Assembly: GCA_036429605.1 (NCBI GenBank)
Contig: JAVFKD010000004.1
Location: 2,294,001 to 2,358,000 of the forward strand
DNA length: 64,000 nucleotides
Direction: 5' to 3'
Source of the DNA: Cladobotryum mycophilum
Lineage: Eukaryota; Ascomycota; Sordariomycetes; Hypocreales; Hypocreaceae
Positions within the stretch are counted from its first letter, which is position 1. Each line of letters opens with the position of its first letter. The notes beneath the pieces were generated by a model. The model did no database searches. It worked only from the letters and a program-made list of their open reading frames with translations, and was not told the origin of the DNA. The translations under genes and the position numbers were made by a program. This document shows positions 45,181 to 57,354 of this stretch, in pieces.

Positions 45181-46901
45181 ATGGAGGCTCGATCAGCGAT
45201 GCGTCCAGCCCGGCCACCGAGTGTCAAGGAGCTTGTAGCCCAGGCCGAGAGCTTCACTTTCAATGTCAACATTGATTTCAAGTACTGGACGCGATCTGCC
45301 GAAACGCTATATCAAGAGGTTCGCACGCACGCACGTACCTGTGTGGAGGAAGAAGCGCTAATATCGGCATAAAGGCATCTTTCGCTCTGTCCGACGGCGA
45401 TTATGGGCGTGCTTATATTATGCTCTACCGGCACTCCGTTTTGGTTCTAAAGTTCCTACCGACTCACCCCAAACTGAAGGAGCCCGAAAACAGGAAGCTT
45501 TACAAGATCCTGTCGAAGAAAATCGATCGTGTGCTCCAAGACTTGGAGGCTTTGAAGCCCGAGATTCAGAATGCGTATCAAGAATGGGAGCGCAAGGCAC
45601 CGCCTACTACTGCCAGTGGCCACAAACATATAAATGCCTCTCAGTCGTATAAAGATTTCGCCGCCAAAGATCCCAGCCTAAGCGGAAATGCGAGAATTCT
45701 GGACGCAAGCGAGCATCAGGATTTGGCCGTTGACCTAGCACAGCAAGAGATAGACCGCAGAGAACGAGACAAACGCACACATAGGCAACCAGGCTCGAGA
45801 TCGGAGCGGGGGTTATCTCAAGGGCTGCAAACATGGAAGACAAATCAAGAAAGAATTCCGGCTACAAACGATGTCGACCTGCAGAAGCAAATGGAGGCCA
45901 CAAGACGAACACTCGATATGGCCCATGAGCGACGGTACGAAGATACGGTGTCACAGCTTCCAACTTCGCAACATTATAATTATCCATCACTCTCTAAATC
46001 TAGACCCGTAGAATATGAGAAGAGTCAGAAGCCGATATCCTCCCTCCCACAGCCAGCTAGACCACCAAAGGAACGCATTGCCTCCTCGCTGGAAGTACTG
46101 GAACCGTCGCGCGACTTTTCAAGGCCAATCGCTCCACCTCTGGTCCCGAACAAGGTGCATCTGATAGATTACCAACCAGAAACATCACCACAGTCAACGG
46201 ACACTGTCAGCCAGCCGCCTCTGCCTCCCAAGGAATTGGAGGCACCCATGCCAAAGAAGGAGCGGCTTGCCTTCAAACCGGGTGGTTATCTTGAGAATGG
46301 CGACCCAATACGATCGATTTTCCTCCCCAGCAAATTGAAACGAACATTTCTCGAAATTGCTGCGAAAAACACTGCAGCCGGCTTAGAGATGTGTGGCATA
46401 CTCTGTGGGACGCCGATTAACAATGCCCTCTTTGTTCGCTGTCTTCTCATTCCAGACCAGAAGTCCACACCCGATACCTGTGAAACAGAGAATGAGACCA
46501 AAATATTTGACTACTGTATGAGCGAGGACCTTCTGATGCTAGGGTGGATACACACGCATCCGACGCAAACCTGCTTCATGAGCTCACGGGACCTGCATAC
46601 TCATGCTGGATATCAGGTTATGATGCCAGAAAGCATTGCTATAGTATGCGCACCAAAATACACGCCATCGTAAGTCGATTAAATTTGCCTGGTTCGAATA
46701 TGACTGACGAATTCTGGCAGATATGGCATATTTAGGCTTACGCATCCGCCTGGGCTGGATCACATTCTGAACTGCACTCGTTCAGAGACGTTTCATCCAC
46801 ACTCAATCGATAACCTGTATAGGGAGGCTGATCATCCACATGGGCATGTATACGAAAGTGACAAAATGCCCTTGCAGGTGGTTGACTTGCGAAACAAATA
46901 A
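45181..46901 (+). CDS. AMSH-like JAMM deubiquitinase
   Basis: Zn-dependent, K63-linkage-type deubiquitinase of endosomes (STAM-binding protein/AMSH family; Sst2 in fission yeast). 537 aa from exons 45181-45318, 45375-46669 and 46721-46901. The N-terminal USP8-dimerisation/MIT-like region includes FNVNIDFKYWTRSAETLYQE...GRAYIMLYRHSVLVLKFLPTHP. A disordered Pro/Ser-rich linker follows (about residues 150-340). The JAMM domain has the upstream Glu in AGLEMCGILCG, then WIHTHPTQTCFMSSRDLHTH, the H-x-H-P-x7-S-x2-D metal and catalytic signature. The AMSH-specific inserts for K63 chain recognition are likely in that loop and the Cys-rich ending (LDHILNC). Intron 1 contains CGCACGCACGCACG. The neighbour VPS4 acts on the same ESCRT-III machinery. 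Confidence 0.94.
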
Positions 46902-49666
46902 GGAATTGATCTCCTAACCGATGTCATTTCTTTGTCCGCGGCCAGTTATCTTTCGAATTTCACAATAAGGTCTACTAAAGAAAATTCTTATTTTGCGTGC
47001 ACGCCTAGTCCATTGCGTGGGTCGCATGCCGTACTCTGACATCGGATGGATGATCAAGTTCTTCGATGACATCTAAGACCTGGAATTTATTCTCTGCCTA
47101 ATCTTTGAATGGCCGTTCCTACGTAGTAGTTCATCTACCCTACTGCATCACATGCAGGACATGTCTAACATATGTCGCAATGACGGTTGAATGGGTTGGG
47201 TGGCGCTCAGCATCGCAAAGTATGAGGTAAGCCATGGCGGCGAGCTGAAGGAGGAGCAGAAGCTGATGATGCCCGAGCACTTTTAGATTTGGATGGTTCT
47301 CTGTGTGCAAACGCCGCAGCCCCGTTCCTAATGTGAGCGCTTCCTCGGCCAACGGAAAGTGGAACAATTGGAGGCCTTTTTTTACTGTCTCATTCATGAA
47401 TTTAGTGTGTCTGTCATTATGCAAGGCTACAATACAAGTACAATACGATCAGGGAGGCATCTTGCGGTGACGGGTAGCCGCAAAAGGACAGCCGCGACGA
47501 CGAGGAAGCACAGCGACGTGAGTCGGTAACAATAGCGTCGTGCAGGTGGAGAAGGTTTCTGTGGTGTGTCAGAAGCTCGGCGCTTTCAGAAATGGCGAGA
47601 AACGACAAGTGAAATCGACGCGGCAGGGTAAAACTAGCATGAATACCATACTCTCTACTAATACGGTATCCCTATCATCGTCCCGATGCGCTCCCGTGAA
47701 AACGTCCCGGACCTCCTTCGCAGAAGCAACAACCTGGAGGGGCCCCAGCCGCATGAATCATGGTCATTTTGTACGAAAAAGGTCCCAAACAAAGACATCA
47801 GCCACGGGATTCTGGTGTGGAGCCCCGTCGCTCGTTCATTTTGTTCGTACATGTTGCGATCTCCCAGTTTGGGTCGATAAGTTCTCCGATCATCGATTTG
47901 CCTGCAGAGTTTTCCTTCCGTCTCTCTTATTTCCTTTCTGTCGCGATACCGCCGAGGTGGTACGAGAACTAGTGATGTTCATTCTTTCGCACTAAATGCA
48001 CACACCCAGCCATCGTATGAACATGTTGCATTGGTGGCTTCACACTTGAACTGGCGAGCCACAAGGGTGGGCGGTGATTTGAATGGACCATGACAAAAAG
48101 AAATATCAACGTTGACGCATGGTGACAAAACCGGTGTAGTAGGAAATCTCAGCTGGCATCAATCACGCCTCTCATTTCTCCTTGGGCCTGCGAGTGGAGT
48201 CGAAAAAAGCAACCAGCCCATAAGGTGGCGTTTACATGGAGCAAATAAGATGCTGGCATGGCTGGCATCCGCATATGCATGTCTTAAAAGCTGACCAGGG
48301 CATGGATGGCGGTAAACCTCACAACCTCCTCGCCCGCTTCTCCACACGACTACCGAGATATCAGATTGGTCGATTCATTTTGCCAGTCTGCATGATGGCC
48401 GGCAAGCTTGGGTCACTCAAGGTTGCTGAGCTCCATGCAACAAAAGCAAGCAATATACAGGGGGTGCAGGCCAGTCTACCTGACCGGTGGCTGCTACGGC
48501 TTGTTCTTTAATGGCACATCTGGGCAAAATGCGGCCGTGAGGGGTGGTGCATCTGCATTCTCTTAAGCCCTCTGTAATTAGCGGGATGCTGATTGGAACA
48601 ACCACACCACTCATTGTCTGACGTATCATCTCCCATCCAGATGTCGCCGGCCAGTGGACTGAGCAGGGGTATTGCACAGGACTAATACTTCTCCTAGTAC
48701 CAAGACGGCATTCTGACTTTGGACAAAAACCAAAAAAAAAGGCCGGAGGGAGCCAGGGCTGTCCACTGCCCAGAGACTTACTAATAAACTCGATTTTCAA
48801 ATGGCTAGGCGAAGGGGGCATGATAAATTGGTCTTTCGTACAGACGTACTTGGCATAATGGACTGGGGTCCAGACCGACATGAAGACGGAAGGGAGAAGC
48901 TCCTCTTTTCCAAATCTACAATTGCAGGAGCCTGTGAAACCACATCTCAGAAAAACAGGGCAGCTTCAGATCTCGTGGATGGCTTTCAGTCACGGGAAGC
49001 ACAGTTTGGTGCAAGGAACGGCCTTCCGGTCGGAAGTGTGTCATAGATGACCAATGCCTGAGGAGGTTTGCAAATTTTTTGTTTGGGATCATCACAGGTC
49101 AATGTCTTATCACTCTATGGTGAGGGTTGCAAAGCACCCCTTCCAAAGGGTTCAAACGAGTGTCAAAGGCCACCGTCAGACCCTGGCCACCCTCCCAGTT
49201 TGGAGCTATATTGGCTGGCTTGATCAGGTAGCGACGGCTAATCTCGAGGGGCAAAGGTAACACCCGATGTGGATTATAGGCGCCACGTCACTGTCCAACC
49301 ATCTTCATTGGCTCCAGGGATGGTGATTATCCAGCCTCAGGGTCGATCTCTGAATGCCGCCGCTAGGTTTTCTGACCCAGTCGTCGCCCCGCGGGCCGTC
49401 CCCTCACATGCCCGGGCCCTTCTTAGTGGTCAGTTGGCCAACCCACACAGTGAGTCCAGTGCTGTACTGCTGAACAAAGAGGTCCAGCGCGGTGCTGCAT
49501 GTTTCGTCACGGTCGGGAGTCTTCAGGGCCAATTGGCAAGGGTAGCTGTAGCTCTGGGGGTGAATAAGAACGGTGGCTTTCCCTCCCGAAGCTTTGCGTT
49601 CCCAAGCTCACAGCTTTCTTTGCTGCTCCTGATCTCTTTACGACTATCAGGCCAATACCATACATC
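46902..49666. other. long intergenic region upstream of the Ppo oxygenase
   Basis: About 2.8 kb without a supported gene. The last several hundred bases are pyrimidine-rich and may be promoter and 5' leader of the oxygenase. Frames such as 47540-47995 and 49269-49670 (+) have no family likeness or splice context. Confidence 0.5.
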
Positions 49667-52600
49667 ATGAGTTATTCTAATGGTTCGCAGGCCAGGAGTG
49701 CCGCAAATGGCACCGAGGCCAAAGAATACCCCCACGGTCCTGTTGCAAAGGCCGTTAAGAAGAAGCAGGTTAAGCCTGTTGGATTGAGGGACATGTACAA
49801 GGCTTCCCGTCGTCCCCTCCCAACAGAACTGGGCGACGGCAGATACCGCAATATTCCCAACAGACCAAGTCTAACAGAAGATCTCAAGTCGATCAAGCTC
49901 GCTGGTGAGTGGTGTGAAATGTCCATCTACTAACTGATCCCATTATGCTCATACAATAGCAGATCTGAAGACCCTGAAGGATATCGTCAAGGCGAAGCTG
50001 AAGGGCGAGGTTTATCAAGATGATAAGACAATGATCATGGAGAGAACCATTCAGCTTGTCTCTGGCATGCCCAATAACTCCCCAAGACAAGAGATTCTCA
50101 CCAACGACTTCATTGACAAGCTGTGGTACTCTCTCGACCACCCGCCCATGCTGTACATGGGTGATCAATTCCGCTTCCGTCAACCCGATGGATCCAACAA
50201 CGTCAGTAATAATGCGTTTCATAATATCGCGACAATGACGGGGATCGCTAACTGTTGATATAGAACCCTCTCATGCCTAAATTGGGTGCCGCTGGTACGC
50301 CATACTCGCGATCATGCCAGCCCCGCGTGGTTCCTCTCGGAGCTCTGCCTGACCCCGAGGCCGTTTTCGAGTCCATCATGGCCCGAAAGTCGTTCATCAG
50401 AAACCAAAACAATGTTTCCAGTATTCTGTGGTACTGGGCTACTATCATCATCCACGGTAACTACTACTAAATTCACGAAGCAAAGAAGGTTCAAATACTG
50501 ATGGATGATAGATATTTTCTGGACCAACTCCCAAGACCCGAACATTAACGACTCCTCATCCTACCTTGATCTCGCACCCCTCTATGGACACAGCCAGGAG
50601 GCTCAGGACACGGTCCGAACATTCAAGGATGGTATGCTGAAGCCTGATACCTTTGCCGATAAGCGACTTTTGGGTATGCCTCCCGGAGTCTGCGTTATCC
50701 TCATCATGTTCAACCGTGTTCACAACTACGTCGCTGGCAACCTGGCCGCCATCAACGAGAACAACCGCTTCGCTAAGCCTTCCCCCAATCTGACTGGCGA
50801 TGAGGCGGCTGCCGCTTGGAAGAAGTACGACGAGGAGCTCTTCCAGACTGCTCGTTTGGTCACCTCCGGCCTCTACATCAACATCACTCTCGTTGATTAC
50901 GTGAGAAACATTATCAACCTGAACCGTGCCGATACTGAATGGACTCTTGATCCCCGACAGGCGTCCGGTATCGATGTGGGCACTAAGCAGGGTTCTGAGC
51001 GTGGTGTTGGAAACTCGGTTTCGGCCGAGTTCAACCTTTGCTACCGCTGGCACTCCTGCATCTCCGAGGCGGACGAGGAGTGGCTTCATCAATTCTACGA
51101 TGAGCTTCTGGGCGAGAACTATGGCGAAATGGACTTGCGCATGCTCATGATTGCTCTTAAGAAGTTCACCATGGGTATGCCCAAGGACCCCGGGGAGTGC
51201 GTTTTCAATGGCTACCAGCGTGGAGAAGATGGACGCTTCGACGATGATGATCTTGTCAACTGCATTTCCTCCGCTATTGAGCAGCCTGGTGGTTCCTTTG
51301 GCGCTCGCAATGTCCCTCGCGTCATGAAGCCAGTGGAGATGCTGGGTATCATCCGTGGCCGTAAGTGGCACTTGGCTGGTCTCAACGAGTTCCGTAAGCA
51401 CTTCGGCATGAAGGCCTACGAGACTTTCGAGGATATCAACTCCGACCCCGAAGTTGCTGATGCTCTGCGAAACCTGTACCAGCACCCCGACTACGTCGAG
51501 CTGTACCCTGGTATCGTTGCTGAGGAGGCCAAGGCGCCCATGGTCCCCGGTGTCGGTATCACCCCTACCTACACCATCTCCCGCGTCGTCTTGTCCGATG
51601 CCGTTGCCCTGGTTCGTGGTGACAGACATTACACCACCGACTACAACCCTCTTTACCTCACCAACTGGGGTTTCAAGGAGTTTGAATACGATCTCAAGGT
51701 CAACCACGGTTGTGTCTTCTACAAGCTCTTCATCCGCGCCTTCCCCGACCACTTCAAGCAGGACTCCGTCTATGCCCACTACCCCATGGTCATCCCCTCT
51801 GAGAACAGGAAGATCCTGACTGCCTTGAACCGTGTGGAGCGCTTCAGCTTCGACCGACCTCGATACCACGGCGCCCGTGTCGAAATTACTACATACGGAG
51901 GTGCGAAGCAGGTCCTGAACAACGACGCCAAGTACCGCGTTCAGTTCAAGGAGGCTCTTGGCCATCTTAGCGGCCACCACGATGGCAAGTTCATGGAGGC
52001 TGCCGACCGCAAGACTCTGGACTCGCTCCTCTACCAGGACGGCTGGAAGGCCGTTGTCAAGGACTTTTATGCCCGAACTGCCGAGAAGTTGCTCGCTCAG
52101 AAGTCTTACAAGATCAACAGCAAGAACTACGTCGATGTCATCCGCGATATCGGCAACAATGCCCACACCCACTTCGCCTCCGAGATCTTCAACATTCCTC
52201 TTAAGACTGAGGAGAACCCCAAGGGTGTCTTCTCCGAGCAGGAGCTGTACACTGCCTTGGCTGCCATCTTCATGTGCATCTTCCTTGACACCGATCCCGC
52301 CAAGTCTTTCTCTCTCCGACAGAAGACAAAGGAGGTTGCTGACATTTTGGGCTCTACGATTGAGACCAGCATCAAGTACACCAAGTCCTTTGGCCTCCGT
52401 CTGTTCACTGGCAAGGCCAAGGGCGACGTCCTCTCTACTTGGGGTGCCGATACCATCAAGGGTCTTTCCAAGGATGGTTTGAGCGCCTCTGAGATTGCTT
52501 GGGGCCTGATTCTGCCTTCTGCCGCTGCTATTGTTCCCAGCCAGGGCCAGCTGGTAAGTTCCTCCCGTTGTGAAATAAAGTAAAAAAATGTTGAATTATG

Positions 52601-53170
52601 CTAACATGATTTGAATAGTTCGCTCAAGCTCTCGACTGGTACCTCTCGACTGAGGGCCAACAATACCGCGAGGAGCTCCACCGCCTTGCCTGCCAAGAGT
52701 CCAGCGAGGAGACGGATGCTCTCCTTCTCGGATACGCTATGGAGGGTGTTCGCATGGCTGGCGCTTTCGGCCTCAACACCTTGGCTGCTGAGACTGACAC
52801 CATCACCGAGGACGATGGCAGCCGTGTCAACGTCAACCAGGGTGACCGCGTCTTTGTCTCCTTCGTCACGGCCGCCCGCGACCCTGCCCACTTCCCCAAC
52901 CCCGACAAGGTCGATCCCCGCCGACCCCTCGACGCCTACATCCAGTTCGGTGCCGGAACCCACACCGCCCTCGGCAAGGAGGTCAGCCAGGTCGCCCTGG
53001 TCGAGCTGTTCCGCGCCGTCTTCAAGAAGAACAACCTGCACAAGGCCGCCGGTGCTCAGGGCGAGCTCAAGAAGGTTCCCCGACCTGGTGGTCACTCCGT
53101 GTACCTGACCGAGGACTGGGGTACTCTTACTCCTTTCCCCATTTCTATGAAGGTTACTTGGGACGATTAA
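49667..53170 (+). CDS. Psi-producing oxygenase (Ppo), P450 domain lacking haem Cys
   Basis: Makes oxylipins (psi factors) that balance sexual and asexual sporulation. 1087 aa from exons 49667-49904, 49963-50201, 50264-50456, 50512-52553 and 52619-53170. The N-terminal haem-peroxidase-like dioxygenase domain has a distal His in IIHDIFWT (about residue 223), then EFNLCYRWHSCIS with catalytic Tyr about 401 and proximal His about 404, matching the spacing in PpoA. The C-terminal part is P450-like (HRLACQESSEETDALLLGYAMEGVRM and YIQFGAGTHTALGKE). In a working P450 the loop would be FGxGxHxCxG; here Ala (about 1021) replaces the Cys thiolate. The hydroperoxide isomerase step should therefore be lost, as in PpoC, leaving a 10R- or 8R-type dioxygenase. 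Codon use is strongly biased to C-ending codons, suggesting high expression. Confidence 0.95.
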
Positions 53171-53638
53171 AGGAGAGAGAGAGAGGAGAGAGAGAGGAAG
53201 GAAGGTTGTTGGATGATTTTGATGCGAAAAATGAATACCCTTTGGCGATGATGATGTTGGAAGAAACTGGAGAGAGAGATATCCCCCCATCTGTGTGATG
53301 TGTCTGGAACAAGGACCATCGACAAGGCAGTATTTGATTCAATTTGGTGTTTTGCACGATTGTTTAATGTAGTATATCTTTTTGCAATCTGTATATGATT
53401 GAACGTAGTCGAAATTGACAATGGAGCGTTTAGGCTCGCCTTTTAAAAAAAAAACAATGTTCCTCTGCTGTTCTCATTGCTTGAAACCCGTGACCATATT
53501 TAATACCGCATATATGCAATTGCTCATGAAGAAGAATTTCTACGGTGTTTTGATGAAGAGAGAACAAGAAAAGAAAAAGAAAAAGAAAAGAAAAAACACG
53601 CTGTAGAATAAATCCAAAGCGGGCACCAAAAAAAAGAA
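53171..53638. other. intergenic, Ppo 3' region
   Basis: Starts with a GAGA-rich stretch directly after the stop. An A-rich run (53567-53600) and poly-A (53627-53636, the Pol III terminator on the minus strand) lead up to tRNA-Phe. No gene. Confidence 0.5.
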
Positions 53639-53736
53639 TGTGGCCAGTGTGGCTCGAACACACGGCCTTCAGATATTTCCTGTTGGACTTGAAGTTTGAC
53701 TTCAGTCTGACGCTCTCCCAGCTGAGCTATGGCCAC
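53639..53736 (-). tRNA. tRNA-Phe (GAA) with 25-nt intron
   Basis: On the minus strand acceptor arms GTGGCCA and TGGCCAC pair, with discriminator A. The D arm has AGCTCAGCTGGGAGAGC and the T arm GTGTG-TTCGAGC-CACAC. The anticodon stem TCAGA pairs with TCTGA. Between them are CTGAAG, a 25-nt insert and A, so the anticodon is GAA and the intron follows position 37. A T-run follows downstream. Mature length about 73 nt. Confidence 0.94.
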
Positions 53737-55182
53737 TTGTTATTGAGAAACTTGACTGCTATTGATAGCTATCAATAGTTCCCCCCGAGTTTCGTGTTGA
53801 GAATTCGATAAGGAGGGGGGATGGTTTGACAACGCGATGTGAATTATCTCGAGGTGTTGTTTAGATGAAGGAAACCGATGAGTTATTCGTCAACTCTGCC
53901 CTAGTTTTTTGCACTCTGAGATTTTTGACTCGATAAGAGTATTTTCTTTTGTGCAGGTCATCAAAATATAAAACTAACTAGGGGGGGACCCCGAAAACGG
54001 TGTGCACAGAAGGGAATTCGAAGAGTGCTGTTTTCAATTTCAGATTTTCAGTCATCTGCAAACGGCTTTTCCTAACTGTTTGAGCAACTGATTTCATTGG
54101 TCTTGTCACGATACGCAGTAAAATCTTCACCCAACAGCAGAAAGCCCACGGTGAATTGAGCTGCAAGTCGACTTATACCAGGCATCACAATTGCCTTCCT
54201 TCATCGATACGAGTAGTAGAATCTACTATTCGCATATTATTACTGCTTCTGATAACTAGAAGTTGGTTTGAGCAATAGGAATCTTGCACAAAGTTCGTAG
54301 ACTATGCTCATCGCGGCTATAGAGAGCAAATCAGGTTCACTCATGGCATTCCTTTTGGCAAATTGTTTTGATTCAAACCAGAACAGCCAAAAAAGTGGAT
54401 ATGAAAGATGCGAAGAAACATCCTAATTGGCCTATTGTTTTGTTTTGTTTACGACCAGGGGACGGACAACGCCATCCTTGGAAGCGATTGGCCGCATCTC
54501 CTTTTTCGTGACTTTCTTCTTCACACCCACTGGCTGACGGGGGACGAGAAAACACGCGTATCGCGCAAGACTCGCGTTTCCAAATAGTCAAAACAAAGAA
54601 AAAGAGTCGCGTTTCGCCAGTCGAACGGACGTGTAATCCCTGTTCATGAGACTCTAGTATATCCTTTATAGTAGTAAAAAAGAAAAAAGAGATAAAAAAA
54701 GAGTCCGGTTTGAAACAAAAACAAAGCTCGTTTATAGCATCTTTGATAGAAGAATCCCCAAGATTGCCCTCGCGGTCGTTTCGACACACGCCGGTGCATC
54801 TCGAAAGGGTTGGGCAATAACAGCTCTCCCGAGAGTGTGGGGCCCGGCGTCCGATTCACTCGGCGGCCGCTATCCCACGATAGGAAAATTGTAAACAAGG
54901 AGGGGGGCACAAAGGAGACATGGAGGCTGCCTGCAGGTCCCCCCAAGGCAGATGTCGAAGCCCACCCACACGCCATCGCGCGCAACACGCTTTGTGAGAT
55001 AGTACGTTGTTTACGCGGCTTGGCCTTTTGTTTCGTTAAATACGGCACTTGCGGGCGGTCTTGTTTATGCAACCCTTGCCGGAGGATATTCTTTGCTTTC
55101 ATCACAAGGGCAGGTCACACATTCCTTTTGACCCCGCCATCGTTGCAAGATATCCCTGGAAAAGGGTTCCAAGTAGCAAGCC
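53737..55182. other. intergenic, no gene seen
   Basis: About 1.4 kb between tRNA-Phe and the coiled-coil gene. Frames on both strands overlap each other and lack support. Confidence 0.5.
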
Positions 55183-57354
55183 ATGGAGGCCAACATGGAA
55201 GACCTCAACCTCCCCATTGCGCTTCGGAGAACGCGCCGCAGTAGTGTTGGCATCAAGGTGGAATCAAGCACAACGGCTCCTTTCAGTGAGCTCAAGACCC
55301 CTCATAAACGGAAGAGGATCGTTCGCTTCTCGGATCCTGGCCCTCACTTGTCATCTGGCCTCACCCCAATGATCCGTCGCACATCCATTGCCACACCAAA
55401 ACGTCGCCGTTCCTCCACCCCTCTCAGATCCTCCGGCAATGGGGCCACCACACCATCTGGCCCAACCCTCCAACACACTGACAGCACCCCTGCTCACTCA
55501 CTCCATCAAACAGCCGAGGGCCGAGTTGAGCGCCGCAGTCGTCGCAGTGGCTTGCGAGACATGCTCAACAAGCTCGAGCAGGAAAAGCGACGCAAAGAGC
55601 ACACGGCCAAGACGGAGATTGCTACTCTCAGAGCCCAAGTCAAGGCTCGCGACAGAGAAATCTATGAGCTGCAAAACGCTACCGTCGTGATTGACACGGA
55701 ACGGATATGGGATTTGGAACAGCAGATCTACAATCTCAGAGAGGAGCTGGCACGACGAGCCCGCGCCAATGTGAGCGATAGCCGCGCCTATAGCTGGAAG
55801 ACAGCAGCACCTGACCCCTTTGTCGACGACTTGATGGATATGACTGCCGATGAAGAGCAATTTGGCAGCACAACAATGAAACAGTTGCAAGCTAGCACCC
55901 CAGAGAGAACTATAATCTCTTTCAGATCATCCTTCCCTACGCCCCCTCCGACGAGTCCAATTATTCCCGCGACGCCATGTATGCGCATCTCTCCGCCCTT
56001 ACCAATGTCTCATACTGGCGTCCAAGCAGAACTTCCTGATCCTGAAAAAGAGGAGTTGGAAGAGGAGCTGGCATCTATGCACCAAGAGGTAAGCAAGTTG
56101 ACGGCCACGCTGGAGACATATGCGGCGGTTGGCGCTCGTTTAAGCAACCTCTTGCGTTCAGTCAATCCGGATTCAACTGGCACAGCTGCAACATCACCAA
56201 TGCAGGCCATCGAAAGCCAAGTGCAGTCTCTGCTACAATCAATGTCAGATCGTAATGCGGCCCTGGGCGATCTCACCTCTACCATTGCCGAACTGGGCTT
56301 CCCCGGTGCTGATGCTAGCGAAATGATCACGTCGCTCACTTCTGGCTTTCGCGCTGCCCGTTTGGAACTTGAATACCTCACTCCCGGGGAGATTGCCCTG
56401 CCACTCACATCTCACGGCGCTGAAGTTCTCGATTTGTTGCTCGCTCGCCTTCGCATATTGGCCAAGAAGTCAAAGGAAGATGATGATGCCATTGACGAAT
56501 ACCATGCCCTCGAGCAATCTCTGCGCAAACAGCTCGACGCCCGAGTATCCGTCATGAATGGGCTGAAAGCAGAAATGTCCAAAGCCCAGAAGCTCATGGA
56601 TGACAAGAACAATAGGATCCGAGAACTCGAGATCGGAACTGACCGACTGAAAGGAGCCGTAGACGGTTACATCCGAGACATGTCTGAACTGGAGAAGCTT
56701 GTCGAGCGGATGGAACAGGAAAACAAGTCATCTACCGAGACTCATTTAGCGGAACAAAAGTCCAAGGATGAGGAGCTCGCTGCCAAGGACGTCAGTATTG
56801 CAGACCTCGAGGGCAAAATTGCCGAGGCAGTGCTACAGACCGGAGAGCTGCTCAAGGAAATGTGCGATCAGGAAGATGACCACAGGAATCAGGCGGCTCT
56901 ACTAAACCAACAACATGGAGCCGCCCTCGCTCTTCGCGACGCAAGAGTAACGGAGCTACGGGGTGAAGTAGGCCGCGTTAACGAGTCCCTTCGAGTGGCG
57001 CATGAGACTGTTCGTGAACTTCGTCTTGAAAATAGCGGATTAAAGACCCGACTGGATGACGAGAGGATAAGGGCAAAGGCTGCCGTGGATTCCATGAAGG
57101 GAGAGCTTCAGAGAGTTCTGCAAATGAGCCAAGATTTCCTCAGCAGCCCCAAGTCAGCGACTCCGGAGACGGATAGCGAAGTGAGCGGCAAACGACGCCG
57201 CGAGACCAGCCCAGAGTCCCCCAGTGGCTCGCGCGCAGTGGTACGAGCAGTCGGATATCTCGCTGGAGATCTGGTTCGCATAGGCAACAAGAAGATGCGG
57301 AGGAGATATGACTCGGGGCTCGGGATGTTGAATGAAGATGAGGTTGATATATAA
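55183..57354 (+). CDS. orphan nuclear-type coiled-coil protein
   Basis: Single uninterrupted frame of 723 aa; family not recognised. The first 130 residues are basic and Ser/Thr-Pro-rich (KTPHKRKRIVRFSDPGP, ATPKRRRSSTP), suggesting a nuclear protein with CDK-type sites. Coiled coil follows (about 140-205: LRDMLNKLEQEKRRKEHT...RIWDLEQQIYNLREEL). A Pro-rich linker leads to a second long coiled coil (about 285-650). Within this is a less repetitive block near residues 360-420 (LGFPGADASEMITSLTSGFRAARLELEYLTP) that looks like a small folded region. The C-terminus is again basic (GKRRRETSPESP, KKMRRRYDSGLG), ending NEDEVDI. A structural role in chromosome or spindle biology is a guess. There are two candidate ATGs, 55183 and 55195. 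Confidence 0.75.
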   Translation: MEANMEDLNLPIALRRTRRSSVGIKVESSTTAPFSELKTPHKRKRIVRFSDPGPHLSSGLTPMIRRTSIATPKRRRSSTPLRSSGNGATTPSGPTLQHTDSTPAHSLHQTAEGRVERRSRRSGLRDMLNKLEQEKRRKEHTAKTEIATLRAQVKARDREIYELQNATVVIDTERIWDLEQQIYNLREELARRARANVSDSRAYSWKTAAPDPFVDDLMDMTADEEQFGSTTMKQLQASTPERTIISFRSSFPTPPPTSPIIPATPCMRISPPLPMSHTGVQAELPDPEKEELEEELASMHQEVSKLTATLETYAAVGARLSNLLRSVNPDSTGTAATSPMQAIESQVQSLLQSMSDRNAALGDLTSTIAELGFPGADASEMITSLTSGFRAARLELEYLTPGEIALPLTSHGAEVLDLLLARLRILAKKSKEDDDAIDEYHALEQSLRKQLDARVSVMNGLKAEMSKAQKLMDDKNNRIRELEIGTDRLKGAVDGYIRDMSELEKLVERMEQENKSSTETHLAEQKSKDEELAAKDVSIADLEGKIAEAVLQTGELLKEMCDQEDDHRNQAALLNQQHGAALALRDARVTELRGEVGRVNESLRVAHETVRELRLENSGLKTRLDDERIRAKAAVDSMKGELQRVLQMSQDFLSSPKSATPETDSEVSGKRRRETSPESPSGSRAVVRAVGYLAGDLVRIGNKKMRRRYDSGLGMLNEDEVDI

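Noticed and set aside
47540..47995. 151-codon frame in the spacer before Ppo
   Set aside because: Several frames overlap on both strands here, composition is not coding-like and no domain is visible.
50556..52172. 538-codon frame antisense to the Ppo oxygenase
   Set aside because: Mirror of strongly biased codon use in the real gene; the + strand encodes an unmistakable oxygenase.
52601..53290. 229-codon frame antisense to the last Ppo exon
   Set aside because: Overlaps the real exon and the GA-rich 3' UTR, with no family likeness.
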